Of a stretch of DNA of 64,000 bases, positions 1-9,005 are shown in pieces. This DNA comes from Actinophytocola sp963729115. Its GTDB lineage: Bacteria > Actinomycetota > Actinomycetes > Mycobacteriales > Pseudonocardiaceae. The notes beneath the pieces are model-generated. The model had not been told where the DNA came from, did not search any database, and was given only the letters and a program-made list of their open reading frames with translations. The stretch is from the NCBI GenBank assembly GCA_963729115.1, contig CAVSMR010000012.1, positions 1 to 64,000 on the forward strand, read 5' to 3'. The position numbers were made by a program, and so were the translations under genes. Position 1 is the first letter of the stretch; each line of letters opens with the position of its first letter.

Positions 1-230
1 CGCGGCATGAAGGCCGCGAAGCTCATCCGTGCGTGCAGCGCGATCCGGGTCTTCTCCGGCAGCACCGTGACCGGGCCGAGCTCGCGCACCACGGCCACGA
101 CCCGGTCGAACGTGGCGCGCACGTCGGCCGCGGCGCCGGCGAAGTGGGTGTCGAGGTCGCGCAGCGGCGCGCAGGTGTGCGTCTGGTTCCGGTTGGCGAA
201 CGTGCGCGCACACCGAGGGCAGGCCCACAT
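1..230 (-). CDS. DUF5655-domain protein, 3' end beyond the window
   Basis: Reading leftward from an ATG at 230, the protein opens with a CxxC zinc-ribbon-like head (MWACPRCARTFANRNQTHTC), followed by a helix around FDRVVAVVRELGPV and a strand ending KTRIALHARMSFAAF. This is the usual look of actinobacterial DUF5655 proteins, whose function is unknown. About 76 codons are visible and the frame runs open off the left edge, so the C-terminus is missing only because of the window boundary. Family assignment is by eye. Confidence 0.7.
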   Translation of the reverse strand, partial: MWACPRCARTFANRNQTHTCAPLRDLDTHFAGAAADVRATFDRVVAVVRELGPVTVLPEKTRIALHARMSFAAFMP

Positions 231-574
231 ACGGCGCAGCTTAGAACCAGCCAGGTCAACGGCGAGGCTGCGCCCGCGTGCCGGTCTCGGCGAACCATGA
301 CGGGACGAGCCAGGACGGGGCGAACCAGGACGGGGTGAACGCCGCCGCGATGGCCGACGCGCGGGTCGCCGCCCTGATCGACGGCGCCGGGTCCGGCAGG
401 GTCATCGTGATCCCGGATCGGCTGGTGAACGTGGTTCGCTGACCCCGAGGCGGGTACTGGCGAGCAGGTTCCCCGATTCGCATCCGGCGCACGTGCTGCC
501 GGCGTCGCCCGGGGTGGCGGGACGGCAGACCACTGACGACGGCGGCCACGACCCCGCCAACCCGTGCGTCGTGC

Positions 575-720
575 TGGACGTACCCGCCAGCCAGGTGATC
601 AGCTCCGTGCAACAACGCCACCGCAACGAGGAGATCACTCGCCTTTCTACGCACCGTCAACGCAGACCCTCGCATCACTGTCGGGCAAGCGGCGACGGGC
701 AAGCCGCACCTCGAGAGGGG
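575..720 (+). pseudogene. IS630-type transposase remnant (tentative)
   Basis: One frame reads QVISSVQQRHRNEEIT. After a shift of one base near 643 the text continues as AFLRTVNADPRIT. IS630-family transposases carry a related stretch (VIG...RHR..EF..FLR.ID..P) just before their second catalytic aspartate. The match covers about 40 residues, is frameshifted, and has no flanking catalytic motifs or visible ends, so this can only be a decayed fragment. Confidence 0.3.
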
Positions 721-1064
721 GACGGCGACCCGCCGTTGATCGATGAACGGCGCGTTCGCCACAACCGGAACCGGGTTACCCCAGCGGCGGATCCATCCAG
801 AGCGCGCCAGACGTCGACGTACCCCGGTCGGGGGCGCGTGGACGACGGCTGCTGCAGTCGGGACACGCGCCGCCGGCACCGATCGCTCGGGGGGCTACGC
901 GACCGGTACCGGCGGCGCGAAATCCGGCCGGTGCCTGCTGGGCTAGGCCGGATCCCGACGCTGGCATGCTCCGCCGGCGTTGGGCTCTGACTGTGACGCC
1001 TCGGGAGTCCCTTCGGTGCCACCTGTCAGAGATGACGAACATTGTGGCATTCCGGGTCGCCCGC

Positions 1065-1081
1065 GCTAACTAATCGTTAGC
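1065..1081. promoter_or_regulatory. Operator-like inverted repeat GCTAAC-N5-GTTAGC
   Basis: Perfect 6-bp arms (GCTAAC and GTTAGC) surround TAATC. The spacing and symmetry resemble TetR-family operators. It lies about 145 bp beyond the stop codon of the small membrane protein gene at 1227 and has no adjacent gene start, so its target is unclear. It may be left over from a deleted gene. Confidence 0.3.
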
Positions 1082-1226
1082 ACTTGCGCACGAAAGCCAC
1101 TATGCCGTGTCCGGGTGACTCCGCAGCGTGCCGGCGTGGGTTCCGGCCTCTGCTTCCGCCGTTTCGGACCTGCGCAACTCTCGTCCGGCGGGTATCCCGA
1201 GACATCGGTCAACTGACGGATATCGC

Positions 1227-1676
1227 TCAGCGCGCGAAGTGGCGGCTCGCCTCCTTGGTCGACAGCAGCACGATGGCGGCGATGGACAGCAGCGCCACCA
1301 GCGCGTTGATCACCATCAGCACGGCCAGGGTCGGCGCGAGGAACGACAGCAGGATGCCGATGATGTTCAGCGACGCGAAGACGTACACCACGACGCGCGC
1401 CCACTGCTTGCCCTTGGGCAGGTTCACCGCCGCGAGGGCCAGGACCACGCCGATGACGAGGATGCCGATCGCGATCGGGCCGTACTTCGGGGCGCCCTCC
1501 GCGACGATCTCCCGCGGCAGCCCCTTGGCCGACTCGTTCGACTCGATCCACGCGTCCACGAGCGCGTCTGACATCGCGAACGTCAGGATCACCCGCAGCA
1601 CCACGAGCACGAGGATCGCCCAGACGGCGAGTGTCGCGTTGCGGATCGCGGATGGAGTGGTGGTCGGTGCGGTCAT
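1227..1676 (-). CDS. Small four-helix membrane protein
   Basis: A 149-aa protein starts at ATG 1676 behind a GGGAG ribosome site. It has a hydrophobic segment near residues 13-35, a polar loop (SDALVDAWIESNESAKGLP), then three more hydrophobic stretches in the last 85 residues. The layout resembles small actinobacterial integral membrane proteins of unknown function that often open with a proline/threonine-rich leader. It is the last gene after kbl, about 100 bp downstream, and may be a read-through member of that transcript. No function can be assigned. Confidence 0.75.
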   Translation of the reverse strand: MTAPTTTPSAIRNATLAVWAILVLVVLRVILTFAMSDALVDAWIESNESAKGLPREIVAEGAPKYGPIAIGILVIGVVLALAAVNLPKGKQWARVVVYVFASLNIIGILLSFLAPTLAVLMVINALVALLSIAAIVLLSTKEASRHFAR

Positions 1677-1777
1677 GTTGTGCTCCCAAGCATGTCGGGG
1701 ATATGGGATATAGACACCGAGGTACCCCGGCGCTGCTGCGTTCCGAAGTGTGTGCGGCGGCAAAGCGAAAATCCGTC

Positions 1778-2956
1778 TTACAGCTTCTCCCGCGCCGCGA
1801 TGAACGCGTCCACGGCGCGGTTCACGTCGTCGGTGGAGTGCGCGGCCGACAGCTGCGTGCGGATCCGTGCCTTGCCGTGCGGCACCACCGGGTAGGAGAA
1901 CCCGATCACGTACACGCCCTGCTCCAGGAGCAGATCCGCCATCCGCCCGGCGAGCGCGGCGTCGCCGATCATCACCGGGATGATCGGGTGCTCGCCCGGC
2001 AGCAGGTCGAAGCCCGCCTCGGTCATCCGGGACCGGAACAGCGCGGTGTTCGCCCGCAGCCGCTCGAGCAGCTCGCCGGAGGACGACAGCAGCTCCAGCG
2101 CGGCCAGCGCCGAGCCCACGATCGCCGGCGCCACCGAGTTGGAGAACAGGTAGGGCCGCGACCGCTGGCGCAGCATCGCCACGATCTCCGCGCGGCCCGC
2201 CGTGTAGCCCCCGCTCGCCCCGCCCAGCGCCTTGCCCAGCGTGCCCGTCACGACGTCCACCCGGTCGGCCACGCCGAACAGCTCCGGCGTCCCCCGCCCG
2301 GTCGGGCCCACGAAGCCGACCGCGTGCGAGTCGTCCACCATCACCAGCGCGTCGTGCGCGTCGGCCAGGTCGCAGATCTGGTCCAGCGGCGCCAGGTACC
2401 CGTCCATCGAGAACACGCCGTCGGTGGCGATCAGCCGGTACCGCGCGTCCGCCGCCTCCTCGAGCTGCCGCTCGAGATCGGCCATGTCCCGGTTGCGGTA
2501 CCGCAGCCGCCGGGCCTTGCACAGCCGGATGCCGTCGATCACCGACGCGTGGTTGAGCTCGTCGGAGATCACCACGTCGTCCGGGCCGAGCAGCGTCTCG
2601 AACAGGCCCGCGTTCGCGTCGAAGCAGGAGCCGTAGAGGATCGTGTCCTCGGTCCCGAGGAACGCCGACAGCCCGCTCTCCAGCTCCTTGTGCGGCTCCT
2701 GCGTCCCGCAGATGAACCGCACCGACGCCATGCCGAACCCCCAGCGGTCCAGCGCCTGCTTCGCCGCCGCGAGCAGCGCGGGGTGGTCGGCGAGGCCGAG
2801 GTAGTTGTTCGCGCAGAAGTTCAGCACCTCCGGCTCGGCGCCGACCCGAACCGCGGCGTTCTGCGGCGTGCTGATCACCCGTTCCGCCTTGAACAACCCC
2901 GCCTTGCGGATCTCCTCGAGCTCCTCGATCAGACCCTGCCGCATCGCGCCGTACAT
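1778..2956 (-). CDS. kbl: Glycine C-acetyltransferase (2-amino-3-ketobutyrate CoA ligase)
   Basis: This PLP enzyme cleaves 2-amino-3-ketobutyrate with CoA to glycine and acetyl-CoA, the second step of threonine breakdown in the cytoplasm. The 392-aa length fits the alpha-oxoamine synthase family. Visible features are the N-terminal NFCANNYLGLADHP motif, SHAVGFVGPTGRGT around the PLP-ring region, and TLGKALGGASGG carrying the Schiff-base lysine. Its ATG overlaps the TGA of tdh by one base (TGATG), so the two are translationally coupled and act on successive intermediates. No defect is seen. Confidence 0.93.
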   Translation of the reverse strand: MYGAMRQGLIEELEEIRKAGLFKAERVISTPQNAAVRVGAEPEVLNFCANNYLGLADHPALLAAAKQALDRWGFGMASVRFICGTQEPHKELESGLSAFLGTEDTILYGSCFDANAGLFETLLGPDDVVISDELNHASVIDGIRLCKARRLRYRNRDMADLERQLEEAADARYRLIATDGVFSMDGYLAPLDQICDLADAHDALVMVDDSHAVGFVGPTGRGTPELFGVADRVDVVTGTLGKALGGASGGYTAGRAEIVAMLRQRSRPYLFSNSVAPAIVGSALAALELLSSSGELLERLRANTALFRSRMTEAGFDLLPGEHPIIPVMIGDAALAGRMADLLLEQGVYVIGFSYPVVPHGKARIRTQLSAAHSTDDVNRAVDAFIAAREKL

Positions 2957-4002
2957 CAGGCTGCCCCTCCATCCGGTTGAGTCCAGTCGAGAATGACCTT
3001 GCCGCACCGGCCGTCCCGCGCCGTGGCGAACGCCTTGTCGTACTCGGTGAAGGCGAACGTGTGGGTGATCACCGCCGAGATGTCCAGGCCGGCCTGCAGC
3101 AGCACCGACATCGCGTACCAGGTCTCGAACATCTCCCGGCCGTAGATCCCCTTGATGGTCAGCATCTTGAAGACCACGCTGCTCCAGTCGATCGCGATCT
3201 CCGCGGCCGGCAGGCCGAGCATCGCGATGCGCCCGCCGTGGGTCATGTTCGCGATCATCTCGCGCAGCGCGGCCGGCTGGCCCGACATCTCCATGCCCAC
3301 GTCGAAGCCCTCGGACATGTCGAGCCGGGTGTACACCTCGCCGATCGAGTGCGTGCTCACGTCGAGCGCCACGTCCACGCCGATCTTGCGCGCCAGGTCC
3401 AGGCGCGACTCGCTGACGTCGGTGATCACGACGTGCCGCGCGCCCGCGTGCTTCGCGACCGCGGCCGCCATCAGGCCGATCGGCCCGGCGCCGGTGATCA
3501 GCACGTCCTCGCCCAGCACGGGGAACGACAGCGCCGTGTGGACCGCGTTGCCGAACGGGTCGAAGATCGCGGCCACGTCGAGGTCGACCGCGTGGGTGTG
3601 CACCCACGCGTTCTGCTCGGGCAGCACCGCGTACTCGGCGAACGCGCCCGCGGTCTGCACGCCGAGGCCGATCGTGTTCGCGCACAGGTGGCGCCGGCCG
3701 GCCTTGCAGTTGCGGCAGGTGCCGCAGACCAGGTGGCCCTCCCCGCTGACGAGGTCGCCGACCTTGACCTTGGTGACCCCGGCGCCGACCTCGACGACCT
3801 CGCCGACGAACTCGTGCCCGACGATCAGCGGCGGTGAGATCGTCGCCGCGGCCCACTCGTCCCACGACTCGATGTGCAGGTCGGTGCCGCAGATGCCGGT
3901 ACGCAGCACCCGCAGCTTGACGTCGGTGAGTCCCGGGCTCGGCTCCGGCACCTCGGTGAGGTGTAAGCCAGGACCCCGGGCACCCTTGACCAGAGCCTTC
4001 AC
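2956..4002 (-). CDS. tdh: L-threonine 3-dehydrogenase
   Basis: A 348-aa zinc-dependent medium-chain dehydrogenase that oxidises threonine to 2-amino-3-ketobutyrate with NAD. The catalytic-zinc cysteine lies in GICGTDLHI, the second catalytic zinc ligand in GHEFVGEVV, and the structural-zinc cysteines in CGTCRNCKAGRRHLC. The Rossmann fingerprint is GAGPIGLMAA. It is coupled to kbl through a one-base overlap, giving the complete threonine-to-glycine pathway. The start 33 bp after the DUF1707 gene suggests one long minus-strand transcript. Confidence 0.93.
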   Translation of the reverse strand: MKALVKGARGPGLHLTEVPEPSPGLTDVKLRVLRTGICGTDLHIESWDEWAAATISPPLIVGHEFVGEVVEVGAGVTKVKVGDLVSGEGHLVCGTCRNCKAGRRHLCANTIGLGVQTAGAFAEYAVLPEQNAWVHTHAVDLDVAAIFDPFGNAVHTALSFPVLGEDVLITGAGPIGLMAAAVAKHAGARHVVITDVSESRLDLARKIGVDVALDVSTHSIGEVYTRLDMSEGFDVGMEMSGQPAALREMIANMTHGGRIAMLGLPAAEIAIDWSSVVFKMLTIKGIYGREMFETWYAMSVLLQAGLDISAVITHTFAFTEYDKAFATARDGRCGKVILDWTQPDGGAA

Positions 4003-4035
4003 GAATTCCTCCGCAAGTCGGTGGCGTCCCCGCGG

Positions 4036-4686
4036 TCAGTCGCTCGCGCGGCTGATCTTCCACGGCGACCGGAACAATAGGCTGCCGATCCGCACGTAGC
4101 TCGCCCGGCGCAGGTGCAGCGACCCCGCGGTGAGCGTGCCCGAGAGCACGAACCGCGGCCGGCCGCCGCCGGCACCCACCTTGTCCTTGATGCTCCCGGC
4201 CGTCACCCGCACCTGGTCGGTCACCGCGGACGCGCGCTCGGGCAGCAGCAGCTTCACCGAGCCGCCGCTGACGTTCAGCGCGATGCGCACCTCGTCGTAG
4301 CCGATGTGGGCCTCGCTGAAGTCCAGCTCGGTGGCGCCCATGCGGTTGCGGATGATCAGCTCGCGCGGCACGGTCCACGGGCCGGTGCGCTTGATCGTGG
4401 ACATGTTGGCCCGCAGCTCGACCGGCTTCTCGCGCACGGGCGAGTCCGGGTCGGAGTGCGTCACGCCGGGCAGGTCGACCAGCACCGCGTTCAGCTCGCC
4501 CCGGGTCTTCGCGGCGAGCGCGGTGTCGGTCCGCTGGGTGAACTCGTCGAGCGAGAGCAGCCCGTGGCCGATGGCCTTCTGCAGCACGTCGACGACATGT
4601 GCGCGCTCGGCGTCGGACACCCGCAGGTCGCGGGGGTCGATCGGGTCCGGTGCCGAGGGCTCGTGCACGCCACCACGGTATGCCAT
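4036..4686 (-). CDS. DUF1707 protein with C-terminal LiaF-like beta domain
   Basis: 216 aa. Residues about 18-70 contain the DUF1707 signature (DLRVSDAERAHVVDVLQKAI, GLLSLDEFTQRTDTA), a short helical domain found in many actinobacterial envelope-stress proteins. The second half (from about 110) is beta-rich (GATELDFSEAHIGYDEVRI, GGSVKLLLP) and resembles the LiaF/DUF2154 cell-wall-antibiotic response domain. There is no transmembrane segment. The start lies 10 bp after the response regulator gene, which suggests a link to the sensor-regulator pair upstream. The function is inferred from neighbours only. Confidence 0.8.
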   Translation of the reverse strand: MAYRGGVHEPSAPDPIDPRDLRVSDAERAHVVDVLQKAIGHGLLSLDEFTQRTDTALAAKTRGELNAVLVDLPGVTHSDPDSPVREKPVELRANMSTIKRTGPWTVPRELIIRNRMGATELDFSEAHIGYDEVRIALNVSGGSVKLLLPERASAVTDQVRVTAGSIKDKVGAGGGRPRFVLSGTLTAGSLHLRRASYVRIGSLLFRSPWKISRASD

Positions 4687-4696
4687 GGCGGGGAGC

Positions 4697-5359
4697 TCAG
4701 CCGGTGGAGCCGGGGTCCTGGTCCAGGCCGTGCTCGATGGCGTAGCGGGCGAGCTCGACGCGGTTGTGCAGCTGGAGTTTGCGCAGCGTCGACTGGACGT
4801 GGTTCTCGACCGTCCGGTGCGAGAGCGTGAGCCGGCTCGCGATCTGGCGTGCGGTCAGCCCCTTCGCCACGAGGCGGAGCACCTCGGTCTCCCGCTGGGT
4901 CAGGCTCGGCTCGTCCGGGCCGCCCGGTGCCGCGGCCATCCGCCGGTACTCGCCGAGCACCAGGCCCGCGAGACCGGGCGTGAACACCGTGTCGCCGGCG
5001 GCGGTCTGCCGCACGGCGTCGACGAGCTCGGTCGCGGACGCCGACTTCACCAGGTAGCCCGACGCGCCCGCCTTGACCGCCTCCAGCACGTCCGCGTGCT
5101 CGCCGCTCGCGGACAGCACCAGCACCCGGGTGTCCGGCAATCGCCCGGTGATCTCGCGGATCGCCGCGACGCCGGAGACCGTGCCGAGGTTGAGATCCAT
5201 CAGCACGACGTCCGGCCGCACGGTCCCCGCGATGCGCACGGCCGCGTCCGCGTCGCCCGCGGTGGCACACACCGTGTAGCCGCGCTCGGTCAGGTCCCGC
5301 GCGACGCCGTCGCGCCACATCGGATGGTCGTCCACGACCATCACCCTGATCTCGGTCAC
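4697..5359 (-). CDS. NarL/LuxR-family response regulator
   Basis: 220 aa. The receiver domain opens with VMVVDDHPMWRDGV, has the phospho-acceptor aspartate in VVLMDLNLG and the conserved lysine in GYLVKSAS. The LuxR helix-turn-helix is at about residues 150-210 (LTQRETEVLRLVAKGLTARQIA). The GTG start overlaps the kinase stop (GTGA), so the pair is made together. It is the cognate regulator of the kinase encoded just upstream. Likely targets are its own cluster, which is an inference. Confidence 0.9.
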   Translation of the reverse strand: MTEIRVMVVDDHPMWRDGVARDLTERGYTVCATAGDADAAVRIAGTVRPDVVLMDLNLGTVSGVAAIREITGRLPDTRVLVLSASGEHADVLEAVKAGASGYLVKSASATELVDAVRQTAAGDTVFTPGLAGLVLGEYRRMAAAPGGPDEPSLTQRETEVLRLVAKGLTARQIASRLTLSHRTVENHVQSTLRKLQLHNRVELARYAIEHGLDQDPGSTG

Positions 5360-6501
5360 CGGTCGGGCTCCGCCGGCCGCGGCACCCGCAGCTCCCACTC
5401 CACGCCGGCCCCCGGTGCGGTCTCCAGCTCGAGGGTGCCGCCGAGATCGGCCACCCGGCCGCGCATCGATCGTGCGATCCCCATCCGCCCCTCCCGCTCC
5501 GCCGCCGCGACCCGGCCCGGCGCGAGGCCGACACCGTCGTCGCGCACGCTCAGCACGATCTCGTCGCCGAGGTCCTCCAGCAGCACCCACGCCTTCGCGT
5601 CGGGCCCGGCGTGCAGCGCCACGTTCGCCAGCGCCTCGCGCACCACGGCCGCCAGCTCGCCGGCCATCGCCACCGGCAGCCGCACCGCGGTGGCCGGCAC
5701 CGACACCTCCGTGCGGCCCGAGGCCAGCAGCCGCAGCCGCCCGGCCAGGTCCGCCGTGCCGTCCTGGGTGGACTCCGGGCCGGCCGTCACCAGCGCGCGC
5801 AGCGCGATCTCCTGCTCGCCGGCCAGCCGCGCGAGCTCGCCCGCCTCGCCGTCCAGGTGCGCGCCACGCTGGCGGACCCGGGCCAGCACCTGCAGGACGC
5901 CGTCGTGGATCGTGCGTGCCAGCCGCTCCCGTTCGGCCGTCGCCGCCTCCGTGCGCAGGGCCGCCTCGAGCCGCGCGGCCGACCGGCGCGAGGCGGCCGC
6001 CGCGAGCCCCAGCACGAAGCCGACCCCGACGAGCAGCATCATGTCCCGCGTCAGGTCCGTGTCGACATAGCCGCGCACCCCGTAGTTGAAGGCGGCCACG
6101 ACCGCGCCGAAGAGCGCGCCGCCGGCCGGTCCGGCGTACACCGCACCCGCGGCGACCACCCCGGTCACCCAGATCGTCGGCACCAGCGGCACCGCGTCGA
6201 CCGCGAGCTGGGCGGGCGTGAGCACCAGCCGGGACACGGTCATGAGCCCGCAGCACACGGCCAGGTCGAGCACGACGAAGCCGAGCAACCGGTCGTGCGG
6301 GCGCAGGTAGCGAACCGCGATCACCGCCGTCCACCCGGTCATCGCGCCGACCGCGGCGAGCGCCAGCCCCGGCCGCGCGTACTCGTCCAGGTAGACCAGC
6401 ACCACGCCGGCCGCGAACGGCAGCGTCAGCACCCGCAGCAGCACCGCCGCCCGCCACAGCGGGACGGTCGGGTCCTTGCTGGCCGGCGCGGCCGCGGTCA
6501 C
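5356..6501 (-). CDS. NarL-type sensor histidine kinase (MacS/DUF5931 style)
   Basis: 381 aa with about five hydrophobic segments in the first 165 residues and almost no extracellular loop, so sensing is probably within the membrane. The phospho-acceptor histidine lies in ERERLARTIHDGVLQVLARV. The ATP-binding region shows VREALANVALHAG and DDGVGLAPGR. This arrangement is typical of actinobacterial HisKA_3-like kinases with an N-terminal DUF5931 region. The GTG start overlaps the TGA of the permease gene (GTGA), and its own end overlaps the regulator gene. Confidence 0.88.
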   Translation of the reverse strand: MTAAAPASKDPTVPLWRAAVLLRVLTLPFAAGVVLVYLDEYARPGLALAAVGAMTGWTAVIAVRYLRPHDRLLGFVVLDLAVCCGLMTVSRLVLTPAQLAVDAVPLVPTIWVTGVVAAGAVYAGPAGGALFGAVVAAFNYGVRGYVDTDLTRDMMLLVGVGFVLGLAAAASRRSAARLEAALRTEAATAERERLARTIHDGVLQVLARVRQRGAHLDGEAGELARLAGEQEIALRALVTAGPESTQDGTADLAGRLRLLASGRTEVSVPATAVRLPVAMAGELAAVVREALANVALHAGPDAKAWVLLEDLGDEIVLSVRDDGVGLAPGRVAAAEREGRMGIARSMRGRVADLGGTLELETAPGAGVEWELRVPRPAEPDR

Positions 6502-7691
6502 CTATCCCACTTCGCCTTGGTGTCGTCCCCGCCGGCTTCCCGGGTCTCCGGCGCCTCCGGCTCCGGCTGTTGCAGCACGTCGACCTGTTCGGGTTCGGTG
6601 GCGTCCTCGTGCAGCAGCGACCTGATGCCGGCGTTGAGCACCGCCAGCAGCGGCACGGACAGCAGCGCGCCCGCGATGCCGCCGGCGATCAGGCCGGCGG
6701 CGATGGCCAGCACGACCGCGAGCGGGTGCAGCCGCACCGCGCGGCCGAGCAGCCACGGCTGCAGCACGTGGCTCTCCAGCTGCATCACGCCGATCACGAT
6801 GATCAGCACGATGAGCGCTGAGAGGAACCCGTTGGCCACCAGGGCGATCAGCACGGCGACCGTGCCGGCCAGGACCGCGCCGATGATCGGCACGAACGCG
6901 GACATGAACACCAGCGCGGCCAGCGGGATCACCAGCGGCACGCCGACGATCGCCAGCCCGACGCCGATGCCGACCGCGTCGACCAGCGCCACCGCGGCGG
7001 TCGCCCGGACGTAGCTGACGAGCGCGGCGAACCCGCGGCGGCCGGCCACGTCGACCCGGGTGCGCACGCGGGTCGGCACGCCGCGCGTGACGAAGGTCCA
7101 GATGCCGGGGCCGTCGTAGAGGAAGAAGATCAGCACGAACACCGTCAGCAGGAACCCGGTGAGGATCTCGCCGATCGTCGTGGCCGTGGTGATCGCGCCC
7201 TCGGTGATGGCCGACTGGTTGTCCTGGATCGCCTTCACCGCGTTGTTGATGAAGTTCGTGATCTGCTCGTCCTGCAGGTGCAGCGGGCCGCTGGTGAGCC
7301 AGTCGCGGATCTGGTCCAGGGAGTCCGAGACCTGCTGCTGCAGCTGGGGCAGGCCGGCGGTGAACGTGATGATCACGAAGGTGATCAGCCCGCCCAACAG
7401 CGCGATGCCGGTGACCATGACGAGTGCGGACGCGATCCCGCGTGGCACGCCGACCTTCGCCAGCCGGTCGACGCCCGGCGCCATCAGCGCGGACAGCAGT
7501 AAGGCGATGGCGATCGGGATGATGACGGGTGCGAAGTAGGCGGCCAGCCACACGATCACGTACAGCCCGGCGATCACCACGATGAACCGCCAGGACAGTG
7601 CGGCGCTGACCCGCAGCCCGGTGGGTACGAGGGTGGTGACGTCCGCGGGAGCCGAGCGCGAGGACTTCCGTTCGCGGCGAGTTGAGGTCAC
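6498..7691 (-). CDS. AI-2E family transporter (TqsA/YdiK type permease)
   Basis: 397 aa with 7-8 predicted membrane helices. The N-terminal pair (FIVVIAGLYVIVWLAAYFAP) and the C-terminal helices around LESHVLQPWLLGRAVRLHPL carry the family signature (QxxxNxxLxPxxxGRxxxLHP in relatives). The charged tail after about residue 350 is cytoplasmic. Family members export small molecules or act as Na+/H+ antiporters, and the substrate here is unknown. It starts at GTG 7691 and leads the overlapping transporter-kinase-regulator operon, so it may be the sensed or regulated partner. Confidence 0.87.
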   Translation of the reverse strand: MTSTRRERKSSRSAPADVTTLVPTGLRVSAALSWRFIVVIAGLYVIVWLAAYFAPVIIPIAIALLLSALMAPGVDRLAKVGVPRGIASALVMVTGIALLGGLITFVIITFTAGLPQLQQQVSDSLDQIRDWLTSGPLHLQDEQITNFINNAVKAIQDNQSAITEGAITTATTIGEILTGFLLTVFVLIFFLYDGPGIWTFVTRGVPTRVRTRVDVAGRRGFAALVSYVRATAAVALVDAVGIGVGLAIVGVPLVIPLAALVFMSAFVPIIGAVLAGTVAVLIALVANGFLSALIVLIIVIGVMQLESHVLQPWLLGRAVRLHPLAVVLAIAAGLIAGGIAGALLSVPLLAVLNAGIRSLLHEDATEPEQVDVLQQPEPEAPETREAGGDDTKAKWDR

Positions 7692-7987
7692 CGTCGAACG
7701 TTACCGAGCGAGTCGGACATCGTGCAGCGGATCAAGCGGCCGGCGGCCACGAAGTCCGGCTGTGGACAGCTCCTTGCGCGCATGGGGACCCTCCTGGGGT
7801 GACTACGGATCGTGACCTGTGGACACACTTTGTGTTCGTCACACGATCAGGGAGTTACCCCGCGTCGAACGTGCCAAGCGCCCCGCCGCGATGAAAACCT
7901 CCTTGCTGCACGGCCCGCCGGTACCGAACGTGATCGCTCGAGTGCGCACCGTTCGCCGGCGGAGCTCCCGACCAGGCGAGGACATCG

Positions 7988-8806
7988 GTGGATCAAGCGA
8001 TCAGCACTGCCGGGGACACGGCCGCCCTTGCGCGGCGCGTCGTCCTGCGCACGCTGACGGTCGTGGGCGGCGCGGCTGCCGGCACCGCCATCGCCTGGTG
8101 CCTCTCGACCGGGAGCGCCGCCGCCGACACCGGGGACGGGGGGACGCCCGTCCCCGAGTTCCCGGCCGTCCACCAGCTCGTCTCCCCGGTCACCGGCGCG
8201 CTCGACACCGCGGTGCACGACACCGCCGCCACGCTGCCGGACCCGCCGCCCCCGCCGAAGTCCCTCGAGGAGCTCGGCGAGCGCGTCGAGCAGGTCACGG
8301 GCAACGTCGGCGAGCAGGCCCAGGAACAGCTGCCCGAGTGTGCCGACCCGCTCTGCGGGATCGAGCAGCTCGGTCGCAGCGAGTCGCCGGCGTGGCCGGC
8401 TGCCGGCGACCCGGCCGGTCACGCCGGCCAGGCCGACCCGGCCGATGTCGCGCCCGTGGCGCCGGCCCCGGCCGCCGCGGTGGCGGACCCCGGCGCCGAC
8501 CCCGACGCGACGGCCGAGCGCACCGCGACCGGCCGTGCCCACTCGGACGGCATGTCCCGGCGTGGCTCACCAGCGCCGGGCATGCCGTTCCTCCCCGGCT
8601 TCCCGGCCTGGCCGGCGCCCATCGCGCCTGCCGTGCCGGCCCCGGGCCACAGCGGCTCCACCGGCGGCTCGGCCGACTCGTCGCCGTTCGCGGCGAGCCC
8701 GTGGCAGGACCGCATGCCCGCGCTGGTGTGCGGCCTGACGGTGCCCGCCGGTGAGGTGACCATCGCCGGGCGCCCCGGCGCCCAGCCCGGCGTCACCCCT
8801 GACTGA
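7988..8806 (+). CDS. Exported proline/alanine-rich protein
   Basis: 272 aa from GTG 7988. A signal-peptide-like segment follows RRVVLRTLTVVGGAAAGTAI and ends near SAAADTGDGG. The mature part is low-complexity, with a PDPPPPPKS stretch and a pair of cysteines in ECADPLCGIEQLG. No enzyme motif is visible. It lies 200 bp upstream of the large repeat protein on the same strand, and both are predicted to be secreted, so they may form one surface layer. Start choice is uncertain. Confidence 0.6.
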   Translation: MDQAISTAGDTAALARRVVLRTLTVVGGAAAGTAIAWCLSTGSAAADTGDGGTPVPEFPAVHQLVSPVTGALDTAVHDTAATLPDPPPPPKSLEELGERVEQVTGNVGEQAQEQLPECADPLCGIEQLGRSESPAWPAAGDPAGHAGQADPADVAPVAPAPAAAVADPGADPDATAERTATGRAHSDGMSRRGSPAPGMPFLPGFPAWPAPIAPAVPAPGHSGSTGGSADSSPFAASPWQDRMPALVCGLTVPAGEVTIAGRPGAQPGVTPD

Positions 8807-9005
8807 CTGAGCCGGCGCGACCGGCCCGAGCCCCGAGAGCTCGCCCGCCGGGCGCACCGCCGCCAACCGGCCGGTGCCGCGCCCACTCGCCGCGGGATCT
8901 CCCGCACCCCGACCCGGGTGGTCGATTGCCCGGTGCGCCCTCCACGTCAGCGCGCGCCCGGCCACCCGCCAAACCCCTAGAGGGATACGAAAGGAGCATC
9001 CAACG

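Larger units (their letters stand above)
231..1226. other. Gene-poor stretch of about 1 kb
   Basis: No frame here gives a convincing protein. At 299-342 there is a short imperfect repeat of a 15-nt unit resembling ccaggacggggcgaa. A short plus-strand frame ending at 442 reads like the tail of an oxidoreductase but is too short to call. At about 575-720 there is probable transposase debris, and at 1065-1081 an operator-like inverted repeat. The mix suggests a decayed or recombined junction. Confidence 0.5.

Noticed and set aside
299..442. Short plus-strand frame ending RVIVIPDRLVNVVR
   Set aside because: It reads like the tail of an oxidoreductase, but about 30-45 codons without any catalytic motif are not enough for a call.
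1227..2972. 581-codon minus-strand frame running through kbl
   Set aside because: Only the last 149 codons are a real protein. The front part is kbl read in another frame.
1631..2980. Long open plus-strand frame opposite kbl
   Set aside because: Arg/His/Gln-rich shadow of the minus-strand kbl gene. It has no motif, and such antisense frames are expected at this GC content.
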